Part shown: piece after piece, positions 54,838 through 64,000 of the stretch
How positions within the stretch are numbered: position 1 is the stretch's first letter
How the letters are laid out: each line of letters begins with the position of its first letter
Assembly (NCBI GenBank): GCA_020137815.1
Contig: CM035352.1
Location: forward strand, 3,700,385 to 3,764,384
Source: Hormiphora californensis
Taxonomy: Eukaryota > Ctenophora > Tentaculata > Cydippida > Pleurobrachiidae
Direction of reading: 5' to 3'
Length of the DNA stretch: 64,000 nucleotides
Made by a program: the position numbers and the translations under genes
Notes under the pieces: generated by a model
The model's input: only the letters and a program-made list of their open reading frames with translations
Told to the model about the DNA's origin: nothing
The model's database searches: none

Positions 54838-56124
54838 TCATTGAATATGACCACTACCACTGGGAGCACTATCATCAGGAGGTATCATGCCCCCTCCCAC
54901 ATGGGTCATGACCATTGAAGGTGCAAACCCCCCTGGAGGAGGAGGAGGAGGAGGTGGTGTTAGCGTTGTCAAGGTTACCGGGGGTGGTGGGGGTTGTTGA
55001 GGTTGTCCTGGTAACGAATATACCGCACGTGCAGGAAGATCAGCCCCATTTTTAGCGAGTGCATCAGCCTTCTCATTTCCTTGAACCCCCGAGTGTCCCT
55101 TGACCTTCACCCACCGCACCTCAATATAGTGCTGTAACTGATCCAATAAGACCCACAAATCTTGGTGTTTCACCGGCTGTCTGTTGCTAGCCTTCCACCC
55201 GTTATTCTTCCATCTTGTCATCCATTCAGTAGCTGCCTTGATGACGTAATGGGAGTCCGTCCTAATTTCAACCACGGTGAACCCTGACTGTAGGGCAGTC
55301 TGTAGCCCCCTTATAGCAGCCCAGATCTCGGCCCTTTGGTTGGTTTGTTCGCCCCACAACCTCTCTGTTATGTTCCTAGCATCACCATCTCCCCACCACA
55401 CCCCACACCCAGCCTTCCTGGTGACTGGATCTTGGTTGTTATTGCAACACCCATCCACGTATATCACCCTGACACCGTCCCTGGTCACCACCTCACCCTC
55501 CCTCTCTCGCGTGGGCAGGGGTTTCTCTTTTGGAGGTGGTTTAAACCGCTTCCTCCCGGGCGCCATATCTCTCTCCAACCTCTCCCCCTGACCATCTAGC
55601 AGCTCCATTATCTCCTGCTCGAACTGGGTTGAGGAATAGCTAGGAGCAGGCCCCACCGCCACCCCGGCACTTCCTGGTAGGCTCATCTTGGGGACCCTCT
55701 CGCTCCTCCTGATCTCAGGAACGGCATGTGGTTGCGATAGGTGGTCGTGATAATCTGCCGCTGCTGCCGCTTCCAAGTTATCAAAAGCGGAGTTACAGAA
55801 CTGTGACACCACATCAGGGTCATTCTGTCCGCCCTTGATTAGTCGCACATAGGTTTCTGTGGCCTTTTCCTCCAGTTTCCGGACCAAATCCTCTGTGTTG
55901 GTTGTATGAAAGTAGTGGGTCACCGCATCGCTGTACCTTTCAAATCTCCGGAAGGCAGGTTTAGTGAAGGACCTGATTTGGACCAGAACATCGTCATAAT
56001 TTGTGTAGATGCCAGGCTTCCACCCAGCGGTTACCGCGAAAAATACCGGACCTCCAGAGGGGTTCTTTCGTTTCGGCATGGTCCTAGCAGTTGATGTAGT
56101 GGAGATAAGGGCTCGGCGTATCAT
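54838..56124 (-). CDS. RNASEH1: Ribonuclease H1
   Basis: Cleaves the RNA strand of RNA-DNA hybrids in nucleus and mitochondria. Single exon, 428 residues (human 286). The first 15 residues (MIRRALISTTSTART) look like a mitochondrial presequence, and a second in-frame Met (MPKRKN) follows at residue 16, as in the dual-localised human enzyme. The hybrid-binding domain is at about 28-75 (FFAVTAGWKPGIYTNYDDV, RFERYSDAV). The catalytic domain, about 215-365, shows the four acidic residues in YVDGCCNN, QRAEIWAAIRGL, IRTDSHYV and GNEKADALAK. The linker is longer than usual, and a proline-rich tail of about 60 residues (QQPPPPPVTL, PPPPPPPPGG) is an unusual addition. The ATG is 13 bases after CACCCTCTAG. 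TIMM13 ends 177 bp upstream. Confidence 0.95.
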   Translation of the reverse strand: MIRRALISTTSTARTMPKRKNPSGGPVFFAVTAGWKPGIYTNYDDVLVQIRSFTKPAFRRFERYSDAVTHYFHTTNTEDLVRKLEEKATETYVRLIKGGQNDPDVVSQFCNSAFDNLEAAAAADYHDHLSQPHAVPEIRRSERVPKMSLPGSAGVAVGPAPSYSSTQFEQEIMELLDGQGERLERDMAPGRKRFKPPPKEKPLPTREREGEVVTRDGVRVIYVDGCCNNNQDPVTRKAGCGVWWGDGDARNITERLWGEQTNQRAEIWAAIRGLQTALQSGFTVVEIRTDSHYVIKAATEWMTRWKNNGWKASNRQPVKHQDLWVLLDQLQHYIEVRWVKVKGHSGVQGNEKADALAKNGADLPARAVYSLPGQPQQPPPPPVTLTTLTPPPPPPPPGGFAPSMVMTHVGGGMIPPDDSAPSGSGHIQ

Positions 56125-56301
56125 TAGACATTATATGCTAGAGGGTGGAGAATAACATGGGTTTAGTGGATACTATCCATAAGATATTGTACGGGGTCTC
56201 GGAGAGATCAAGACAAGTGATTCAGGTTTGTAAAAAATGTAACGGCGACTACGGAAATAAATTAGAAACTCTAGCGTACTAAAAACAATATTAATCTCGC
56301 T

Positions 56302-56903
56302 CTACAAGCTCATGCCAGCTGAATCCTGGGCGGCCATTTGCTCTTGTCGGTGTCGTTGCATAATTGTTTGGTTGACTACCTTTAGTCCGTCCTGAAACCG
56401 GTCCATACACTTTGCGAGGCATTGTCTCTCTCCGTTTCCTGGAAAATTGGGAATGTAGGAGGAGGGGGAGGAGAGAGAGATAAAGAATCCAACGAATCAG
56501 AAAGAAGTGGGGGAGAGGTAAAGTCTTACCGAGGGGAGATGAAGCAGGTTTATAGATACACCTTTCAAAACATTTAGAGTTGATGTTCTTGATAATTTCT
56601 AGCTGTGTCTGAATCTGCACCATCTTTTCAATCTCTTGAACTGCCTGATGAGGTAATAGTTTTACAAACAAACAAACAAACAAACAAACAAACAAACAAA
56701 CAAACAAACAAACAAACAAACAAACGAATAAACAAACAAACAAACGAACAAACAAACAAACAAACAAATAAACAAAGTCAAAGAGAGAAACTCACTAACT
56801 GCACGTGTACACTAACCTGTTGTAATTTCACTGCATCAGATGGATGAAGAGAGGAGGTCCCCGAGGCGCTCTGACCAAACTCGTTATATTGCTCTGAGTT
56901 CAT
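56302..56903 (-). CDS. TIMM13: Small Tim chaperone TIMM13
   Basis: Mitochondrial intermembrane-space chaperone that with TIMM8 escorts hydrophobic precursors to TIM22/SAM. Three exons: 56817-56903, 56530-56644, 56302-56438; 339 bases, 112 residues, phases agree. Twin CX3C motifs are present: KCFERCIYKP and QCLAKCMDRFQD, with 14 residues between the motifs, as in TIMM13 (human KCFRKCIGKP / KCIAMCMDRY). The last exon must be read in the frame giving NGERQCLAKC; the longer open frame over it (RKVYGPVSGRTKG) is not the protein. A (CAAA)n repeat occupies intron 1 just before the exon 2 acceptor. The ATG is nine bases after GGTTTCTAG. Confidence 0.9.
56667..56775. repeat. (CAAA)n microsatellite in TIMM13 intron 1
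   Basis: About 27 CAAA units with a few CGAA and TAAA variants. Confidence 0.95.
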
Positions 56904-57071
56904 CTTCAACTACTAGAAACCATCGGGATGTTAGTTAGTTATTAGTATAGGGAAAAGGGGGGTTGGGGTCTAAAAAGTCAACTTCAGGTTTTGCTTGGTT
57001 TAACTAAGAACAAAAACGTCAAGTAAAGCGAACCCCATTCCAGGCGTAATCTTAATAAATTAATGATGTCG

Positions 57072-59489
57072 TTAAAACCATAATAAAAAGTTCACAGTGA
57101 GGCGGCACCAAATACCGAGATCAGAGAGCTCAAATAAAAAGTTCTGTAAAACAACTAGTCGCCATTTAGTCCTTTCAATCTCTTCCTCTTTCACCTCATC
57201 TTTCACTTCCAGTCCCTCGTCAATCTCTTCCTCAAGACCTTCCAGTCCCTGATCATCACCCTCTGCACCAACCTCCTCTCCCTCCTCTTTCACTGCTCCA
57301 ATCCCCTCCGCTTCCAACCTCTTCTTCTCCTTGAACTTCTCCATCGCATCCAAGCTTCCTCTTCTCTCTCACCGTCATAAGAGGCTCCATTCCCAGCAAC
57401 AATCGGAAATGATTCTTCTCCTCCTCCGTCACGTATGACTTGATATTATTTTCCGTGGAGTAGATACAAATCCAAAAGTCAGGGTCGTAGCCCCTCGGCG
57501 GGCAGGTGGAAGACTATGATCATGGTTGGGATGCCCATCAGTTTGTCTGTCAGACCGGGCGTCGTAAGGGTGTGTTTTGGGACACCATGCTGCGCTCAAC
57601 GCTCTCTCCATGTCCTCCCTACACACGGTGAAGAGTCGAGAACCGAGGAACTGGGCAGAGTAGTGGATACCAGACTGTACAAGCCGGTAGGGACAATTGC
57701 TGAAGGATGGTTTGCAGTAGCTGAACAGCTTGAGACCGCAATTGATGATTTTAATTCGTTTTTCATTATTCTGGATGATGTCCCGTATCCTCCTGCACGC
57801 AACGCTCAGGTTTCTCTGCTTCGTGTTCTCGGAAGACCTGGCGAAAATGTTATCAAATGGAAACTCATCCTTCACGCTGTACCACTCCTTTATAGGGACA
57901 AAAGCATCTGCGTCCTTGTCCAAAAACATGTAGGGGTCCTCCCTGAAACCGCTGTATTTTTTGAACTTGAGGTTATCTACTAGGAGGTTGGTGTTGGTGT
58001 GGATGGTATCTTTCTTCTCCTCCTCCTTGACCTCCTCTTCTCCCTCTCCAACTTCCGCGATCTCCGCCTCCTCCCCATCTTCCTCCTTCTTTCCTTCAAC
58101 ACCATCTTTCTCCTTCCTTCCTTCAACACCATCTTCTTCCTTCACCTCCTCCTCCTCCTTCTTCTCTTGCCCCTCTTCTTTGACCTCTGTTGGTTTCCTC
58201 TCAATAACACAGATGAAGAAGCCTCCAGTATTTTGGAGGTGCGGGTAGACCCTCATACAGTGCTGCATATTGTGCTCCTCAGCGCCATCTGGGAACATGG
58301 TGGGGTTGATCGCCTTGAGATGCTTCTCATCAACATCCTCAAACCTATCATACCAAGTTCCACTGGAATGCAACACCCTCCACTTGGTGAGACCTGGGAC
58401 CCGCTTGAGCTCAGGTAACAAATCGTCTGTAGGAAGGAGTCTGAAGGCAGACCTGTTCTTCAGACAGCTAAGGACGGTAGCCTCGTTCTCAAGAGGGTTC
58501 AGGGAGCAGGTTGAGTAGACGATTCTTCCACCTTCGGCCAACATGTCCATTGCCCTCAGAAGGATTCTCCGTTGTAGTTTGTGGATGCCGATAGCTTTAT
58601 ACTGGTCCCACTTTTTCCAGATGGCATAGTTTTTCCGCATCGTTCCATCCCCTGAACAAGGAACATCACACAAAATCCTGTCATACTTCATGTTCTCCAA
58701 CTGGCCCTCTGAGTTGTAAACCTTCAAATTGGGGAACCTCGTCGCATCCTCATTGGTGATCATAAAGGCCAGAGAGTTGAGACGTTTCGTTTGGGTGGAC
58801 AGCATGTAACATCTCTTGTTATCCCCATCGTTAGCAATGACTAGTCCGGTGGGACTGGGACCATCTGCGTGAAGTGCCTCCAACAACTGTATAGTCTTAC
58901 TCCCCGGTGCAGCACACATGTCCAGAACGGTATGATGAGACTTGACATCCAGACACAAGGGTGGAATCATACTAACAGCCTCCTGCCGGGCAATGCTCCC
59001 CCTCTCAACCTCACTGATCATGAATTGGTGAAGTTCAAAGAGCTGTTCACACTTCCGCAACATGGGTCGGGTCATGTTCATCTGCCAAGCGAGCCCATTT
59101 GGGTACCATGGCAACAACTCTGGTTTAACTTCCACCCCCTCAACTTTTAGACCTTCCAACTTTGAAAAGTACTGCTCTTTCATCAAGTTGTTTAGCATGG
59201 TACAATCACCCCGGGCGTCGACAACTCGGAAAGTAGACGGAAGGTCTTTTCTCAGATACTCCATGAACGTGTCCCATTCATCTTCTGGGATAATACCAAG
59301 GGCTTTATAGTACGCTTCAAAGGCTGCATTTTCTTTAGGGATCTCTTTCCAGTCCCCTGTTACACCCCTTGTGTCGGGCCGCGGTTGTTTTCGTTTTCGC
59401 GTTTTATCGTCCAGATATTCACTCCGCCTCTTCCAGGAACGCTTCTTAGCCTTGTCACCTCGACCACGGCCAGCTGAGTCTGCGAGCAT
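57072..59489 (-). CDS. NSUN2: NSUN2, RNA cytosine-C5 methyltransferase
   Basis: Nuclear/nucleolar SAM-dependent enzyme that makes m5C in tRNA anticodon and variable loops and in some mRNAs. Essentially one exon. The basic N-terminus is followed by the Rossmann core: VLDMCAAPGSKT (SAM), the motif IV cysteine in ILCDVPCSGDGT, and the catalytic motif VI cysteine in IVYSTCSLNPLENEA. An acidic Glu/Lys insert of about 75 residues precedes the PUA-like region (KYSGFREDPYMFLDK, IKIINCGLKLF). The frame then slips by one extra base near 57585, 57495 and 57352. Reading through these restores the family-like TMIIVFHLPAEG, FWICIYSTENN and a charged tail to about 57072. The ATG is eight bases after TACCATTCTAG. 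The end of the protein is uncertain. Confidence 0.92.
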
Positions 59490-59901
59490 ACTACGTGCTA
59501 GAATGGTATTAGATTGTTAGATAAGTTCAGATGACTAGATAAAGAAGAGCTAAAGGAGAGAGCTGGGGAGGAGATTTAGATACGGGTGGGTAGCTAAAGA
59601 AGGATGTTATTAGATATTTCCGGCAATAGAAAGATAAAATTAATATATGTATTTAAATTCTCAAGAAAATACCTCAATATCTGACACACATCGTACAACA
59701 ACTGAATTACAAAAAACATTAACTTTCATAATTTACAAATTACCATTTCTATTGATTTACACACAACGATATCACAAAATATTTTATTGTCTGGAGGCTG
59801 CGTGTCTGAACAAGTCAAGATAAACTTGGTAAAAGGGATCATTTTAAAGGTGAGAAACCCAATCCAAGCTAAGAGGGCGCTATCTTATTTTGGGAGAGAT
59901 C

Positions 59902-61100
59902 TCAGCTGAAGAGTTGTTCCACATTTTCTAATGGCACGCCCCGTGTCTCAGGTAGTCGGAAGTAGAAGATGAGCCAGCCCACTATGGTGACACAGGTATA
60001 CATCCAAAATGCACCGTACCTGAAACATTGAATGGTAAGGGGGGGGGGGTGGGTGGTGGCTGGCGTGGGATTAAATGTACCTGAAAGATTGGATTGGAAG
60101 GGGTGGCTGAAATGTGGGGGGGGGGGGATAAATGGTAAGGGTTGGCTGGTTTGGAATGGGGTAATGGGTATGGGTAGCGGATGTATCACCACATTTGTCG
60201 GGTGTGAAGGGTCCACTAGATACTATCGAGGCCAATATAATTCTAGTGGTAAGGACATGTACTTGGTTAGTAATCGGGTGAGATCTAGGAAGGTGAAGGC
60301 TATCAGCAAATTGAACATCCAGTTGGTGAGGGTGGAGAGGGAGATGGCGTAACTCCGGACCCACATTGGGTATATCTCAGAGTTGATCGTCCATGCCAGG
60401 GTCCCAATACCTAGGAAAAGAGGGAGTTTCAACAAGCTGGACCGCGAAAAGATGATTTGTTGTGGATACCTTCACGCTTAGCTTCATTTTACAAAAGAAA
60501 ATGTAACTTTTCATGGTTACCATGGTTAGTAACCATGGTAACCATGAAAAGTAACCATTGGTTACCTACCAGTTGCGAACATGGCAATATAAAACACCAT
60601 AGCAGCTATTAGGGTCCAACTGTAGGGGCTATAACACACATCATCAGTCCGGTAGTAGGTTGGGTCGGTGCAGTTATCAGCGGCTGTCGGGATGAAGCAC
60701 CTTCCCATCTCAGATCTCAGGAAGGGATAGTGGGTCATAATACGGAGGCGGTAAAACTACCAAACACCCTCAGGCACAACACGTATATATGGGTTTGAGT
60801 TTAGTAGGTGTGGATTATCATGACGTCATGTTGATGGAAATGTAAGACCCTGTTTCCCCCAGCTACACCGATTTTCTAACCTATGGCTAGCCATGGCTTC
60901 TTCCCCCCAACTCCCAAGTTTTCTTACCGGGTAGGTGCACAGAAGGCACACCCATCCACTGCAACACATGTGTCACAATTGGTTATCCCACCGCCACACG
61001 TACTGTTCGTGGGGTCTGATGGGGCTGTGGTGGCGCCGATTGCGTAGTACGCACCACCCAACAGTGACAAACCTGGAGGGAGAGAGAGATAGATAGAGAG

Positions 61101-61153
<53 letters not shown>

Positions 61154-62685
61154 GAGAGAGAGAGAGAGAGAGGGGGGGGGAATACATGGCACAAACATGT
61201 CTTACCTACAATGGTACCAAGGAGGGTGGACAACAGGAGACGTCTCCGTGGCAACCGCTCCACAATTACCATGGAAACGAGCGCGAATGCAGAATTCATA
61301 AAGGATGGAATACACGACAACCAAATAGCCTGTGTGTTATCCTTTACCCCTGCCATTTTGATCATGGTGGTGCTGTAGTACATGACGGTGTTGATACCGC
61401 CCAGCTGCTGGAAGGCTTGCAAGGCACAACCAATGGCAATGGCCCGCATTACAGGGACGTTTTGTAACACCTGGAGGGGACGGGGGTTTTAAAACATCTC
61501 TCCCGTCCTGATCTCATGGAGAAGTGAATATTAAGACCTTTTGGCCCGGCACCCTGACCTAATATAATAATAACCGAACGAATAGAAATTCTAACCTGTC
61601 GAGCGAGGTGAATGAATCCATGGCTACTGTACTTAGTTTCTGCCTCTATCGTTTGGGATATCTCTCGTAGCTCCTTCTCTACATTAGTACTACCCGGATA
61701 TCTTTTGAAGGACCTCCTCAGCCTCTTTTACCCTTCCCTTCTGGATCTGAATGTAATGAAGATTCGAATTATGGAAAAGGGGATTTGGAGGAAAAAAAAA
61801 ACTTAACACAACCGTGTCAACACTCAACTACTAAAAACTGAAGTTCATTAACTCACCAGATATCTGGGACTCTCAGGCAAGAGAAACATGCCAATACCCA
61901 TGACCACACTGGGGAGGCACAGCAGCACCCAACATCCACCTCCAACCCTCTGACACCCCGCTAAGGGCCCCCGCCACTAAACTTGATATGAACTGGACCG
62001 GTAGTTATTGTAGCCCCGAATGCAGTCACTAACTTGCCTCGATAGACCGCGGGGCATGATTCTGCGAATGAACGCAGGGGTAACCATCGAGGAAAGACCG
62101 ACACCGAGACCCAAGACCACCCTCCCCACCAGGAGTACTGTGTATGAGTGAGCTAGGAAGAGAATGGTAGAGCCTGATGTGAAGAAAACAGATGCTAGGA
62201 TAATTCGTTGGCTTCCGGCCAAGTTTAGCGCTGGTTACTCCTCCGAGAATGGCTCCCAGGGCGGCTGCACCCACCGCAATTCCAACAACCCACTCCTCCT
62301 GATCCGCGGTGAGGTTGAACTTCCGGCTGGGGAAGAAGGGGAGCACGTTATTGGGGTGTCTATTTTATCAAGATCAGGGGGATGGGGGATTAAATTTTTA
62401 TACAACTGTATCAGTTTGACAAATTCCTCAACTCTACCTTTATCAGGACAAGGGCACCGCTCACCACCCCGGTATCATATCCGAAGAGGAAGCCCCCAAT
62501 TGTAGCAACACCACACAGTAACACCACGAAGAGCGTTCAATCCGTGGCTGGTCACTATCCTTCCTTAAAAGTGGTTCTTCGTCTCCCTGTGTCATCCCTG
62601 CTATCTCTTCACTACTGCTGCTGACAGTCATCTCAAGAGAGTCAGCGCTGTATATCAGATTCCATGACACACTCACATAAAACAT
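59902..62685 (-). CDS. Sugar/polyol H+ symporter, SLC2A13 (HMIT)-like
   Basis: Major-facilitator membrane protein, probably proton-coupled myo-inositol uptake. Exons, high to low: 62438-62685, 61857-62326, 61596-61740, 61206-61470, 60928-61072, 60570-60715, 60263-60410, 59902-60019. Signatures: [56 protein letters not shown] and [10 protein letters not shown] cysteine-rich extracellular loop between TM9 and TM10 ([24 protein letters not shown]) is the hallmark of SLC2A13. The first three exons contain about six single-base frame breaks (one missing base near 62540; extra bases near 62213, 62048, 61975, 61926 and 61693), while later exons are clean. The ATG is two bases after CTCTCTTCTAG. Orthology to SLC2A13 is likely but not proven. 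Confidence 0.85.
61078..61171. repeat. (GA)n microsatellite abutting an SLC2A13-like exon
   Basis: On the gene strand it is (CT)n running into CTCCCTCCAG at the exon starting at 61072. Confidence 0.95.
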
Positions 62686-62915
62686 GACTAGAAGAGAGGA
62701 ACGTATTGAAAAGGGGGGGGGGGGGTAACAAATGCAAAGAATTCATTTTTATTTTGTTTATAACTGAACTGTGAATCACTTATAAAAATCCTTAAAAATG
62801 TACATTTTAAACAAGACCAGCACAAAAACTGTCTTTGTGTGATCAGGTCGTATGACATCTAAAACAATACGAAGAGTACAACATAAAACACAAATTGTCC
62901 CAGAAACATCACACA

Positions 62916-63581
62916 TCACTCCTGCGGTGGGTTGTGTCCTTTGTACTCCTGACCGATGACCCACCCCAACATTTCCATCCTATCATGTCCAAAGAACTTC
63001 TCCCTTCGTCCCGTCACCGGATGGTCCACTGTGAACCAAGGAGCCCCAAAACATTTGCTTTCCAAAGCCTCAGTAGTATTGTCGATCAACTGCTGTCTCG
63101 CCTCACCTCCCTTACTCAACTCAAACAGTCCCTCCGGATCTGGGACACCCGCTGCAGCCGCGAAACTTCTTACATTGTCACTATCGGTGATATCAATGTC
63201 CCGGCTGTAGAGCCCCAGCCAGGCTTGTCGAGTCATCTCCTCCAGACATTCCGGGTGGTAGACTTGGCATGCTGCCAGAGCTTTCAACGTTGGCAGAGAC
63301 CCCCGGATAAAAACAGTCTGGGCGAAGTTAGCCACGGGTTTGTAGGGTAGATCCATCATTTCGCCGGCCCTCTGAACGTCCCGAGCGAGCATTGATCCTT
63401 TAGATGGGTTCATCCCGGGTGGTGTGTTTCCACTTTCCTTCATGATTTTCCCCAAGTTCATTGGTCGCAGTTGGAGGTCTAGGTTCCAGGGTTTCTGGTA
63501 ACGGCACAAGCTCTCAAAGCCAAACCATGCGTACGGTGAGAGGATGTCATAGAAAAACTTTACTTGCGTTCTAACGGCCAT
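62916..63581 (-). CDS. GSTK1: Glutathione S-transferase kappa
   Basis: DsbA-fold (thioredoxin-like) GST of mitochondria and peroxisomes that conjugates glutathione. Single exon, 221 residues, matching the family length (226 in human). The N-terminal FFYDILSPYAWFGFESLCRY carries the conserved SPY serine that activates glutathione. LQLRPMNLGKIMKESGN-type and PPGMNP segments follow, and the C-terminus has FGAPWFTV, FFGHDRMEML and an ending close to the human protein. The final residues NPPQE are not a classical peroxisomal SKL/ARL signal. No frame breaks. The ATG is four bases after TTTCGAATAG. The SLC2A13-like gene begins about 230 bp downstream and the SLC35G-like stop is 175 bp upstream, so spacing is tight. 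Confidence 0.95.
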   Translation of the reverse strand: MAVRTQVKFFYDILSPYAWFGFESLCRYQKPWNLDLQLRPMNLGKIMKESGNTPPGMNPSKGSMLARDVQRAGEMMDLPYKPVANFAQTVFIRGSLPTLKALAACQVYHPECLEEMTRQAWLGLYSRDIDITDSDNVRSFAAAAGVPDPEGLFELSKGGEARQQLIDNTTEALESKCFGAPWFTVDHPVTGRREKFFGHDRMEMLGWVIGQEYKGHNPPQE

Positions 63582-63756
63582 CTTCCTATTCGAAAGTTAG
63601 GTTGAAGTAGAAATGGTAGTAAGGAGTTAAATAGACTACTAAAAAACAATGGGTTAGTCAATTTTAATTTTCTAATGTAGGGCTAAAAATGCTTTTGAAT
63701 TCGGCGGAATGCTATTACTAAAAAGTGCTAATGAAATTGTATGCTTTGTATTTTAA

Positions 63757-64000
63757 TTAAATCTGATAATTACAGCCGGTGATTTTGTTGAAGAATAGTC
63801 GATCCAGGGTGACGATAACAACAGATAAAATGATAAGAATGGCACCGCCCACACTCAATAATTCCAGAGGCTCGCTGTGAACCAAAACTTGAATCAGATA
63901 AGCTGCCACGATATCGAAATTCTTTAGCAGCACGCCCGGCCCAGACTTTTCTAGCATTAGCCCTCGGTTAAGAAGAATCAATGAAACTGCCATCCCCACG
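63757..64000 (-). CDS. Partial EamA/DMT transporter, SLC35G-like
   Basis: The last 80 codons of a gene that begins beyond the right edge. It ends with two hydrophobic segments. The pattern MLEKSGPGVLLKNFDIVAAY then LLSVGGAILIILSVVIV resembles the last repeat of SLC35G1/TMEM20-type drug/metabolite transporters (EKAGPVALIRTIDVV ... GALLVCLSVV). Membrane protein, substrate unknown. No internal stop. The stop lies 175 bp before the GSTK1 start, continuing the same-strand run. Confidence 0.65.
   Translation of the reverse strand, partial: VGMAVSLILLNRGLMLEKSGPGVLLKNFDIVAAYLIQVLVHSEPLELLSVGGAILIILSVVIVTLDRLFFNKITGCNYQI

Noticed and set aside
56291-56460. A separate protein ending KVYGPVSGRTKGSQPNN... 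over TIMM13 exon 3
   Set aside because: The phase from exon 2 selects the other frame, which supplies the second CX3C motif of a small Tim protein.
57429-57600. NSUN2 ending ...RKIISSHT at 57429 as its true C-terminus
   Set aside because: The last 40 residues of that frame do not resemble the family, whereas the +1 frames give family-like sequence (TMIIVFHLPAEG, FWICIYSTE) and a charged tail.

Overview
This is nuclear DNA from an invertebrate animal. Genes are split by GT-AG introns, and the protein set (striated-type muscle myosin, an LDLa-repeat GPCR, eRF3, TFIIIC, CDC7, TELO2) is metazoan. The phylum cannot be fixed from the sequence. Every protein-coding start that can be judged has a 3' splice acceptor (YAG) 1-13 nt upstream, as expected in a lineage with spliced-leader trans-splicing (ctenophores, some sponges and hydrozoans, flatworms, rotifers, chaetognaths, tunicates and others). 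The DNA is rich in (CT)n/(GA)n microsatellites, poly(G) runs, MITEs and minisatellites. Layout: 1-5847 is transposon-rich DNA with a candidate upstream first exon at 914. 5848-15255 (+) is a myosin II heavy chain gene with two candidate first exons and two candidate C-terminal exons. 15256-23000 is accessory DNA: two 34-bp minisatellite arrays, a dispersed repeat family and an intact pogo/Tigger-like transposon (17020-20084, TA target duplication, 728-codon transposase). 23014-23385 (-) is a C2orf76/UPF0538 homologue between two inverted MITE copies. From 24225 to the right edge, eleven genes lie head to tail on the minus strand. In window order they are GSPT1 (eRF3), GTF3C5, TELO2, RSRC2, CDC7, RNASEH1, TIMM13, NSUN2, SLC2A13-like, GSTK1 and an SLC35G-like gene cut by the edge. 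Gaps between them are about 170-990 bp, an operon-like arrangement. eRF3 spans 16 kb. Its intron 9 holds an LDLa-GPCR gene on the opposite strand, and its intron 3 holds a 5-kb satellite-like array. GTF3C5 holds a small nested ORF of unknown function, and a MITE appears to supply one of its splice donors. The conserved genes serve translation termination, Pol III transcription, PIKK assembly, splicing, replication initiation, R-loop removal, mitochondrial import, tRNA m5C methylation and transport; no common pathway links them. Several conserved genes (myosin, GPCR, NSUN2, SLC2A13-like) carry single-base frame breaks, nearly all of them one extra base. Their neighbours are intact and exon-phase arithmetic works once the extra base is discounted, so assembly insertion errors are more likely than gene decay. 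Exon coordinates come from reading splice sites and phases by eye; no RNA evidence was available.
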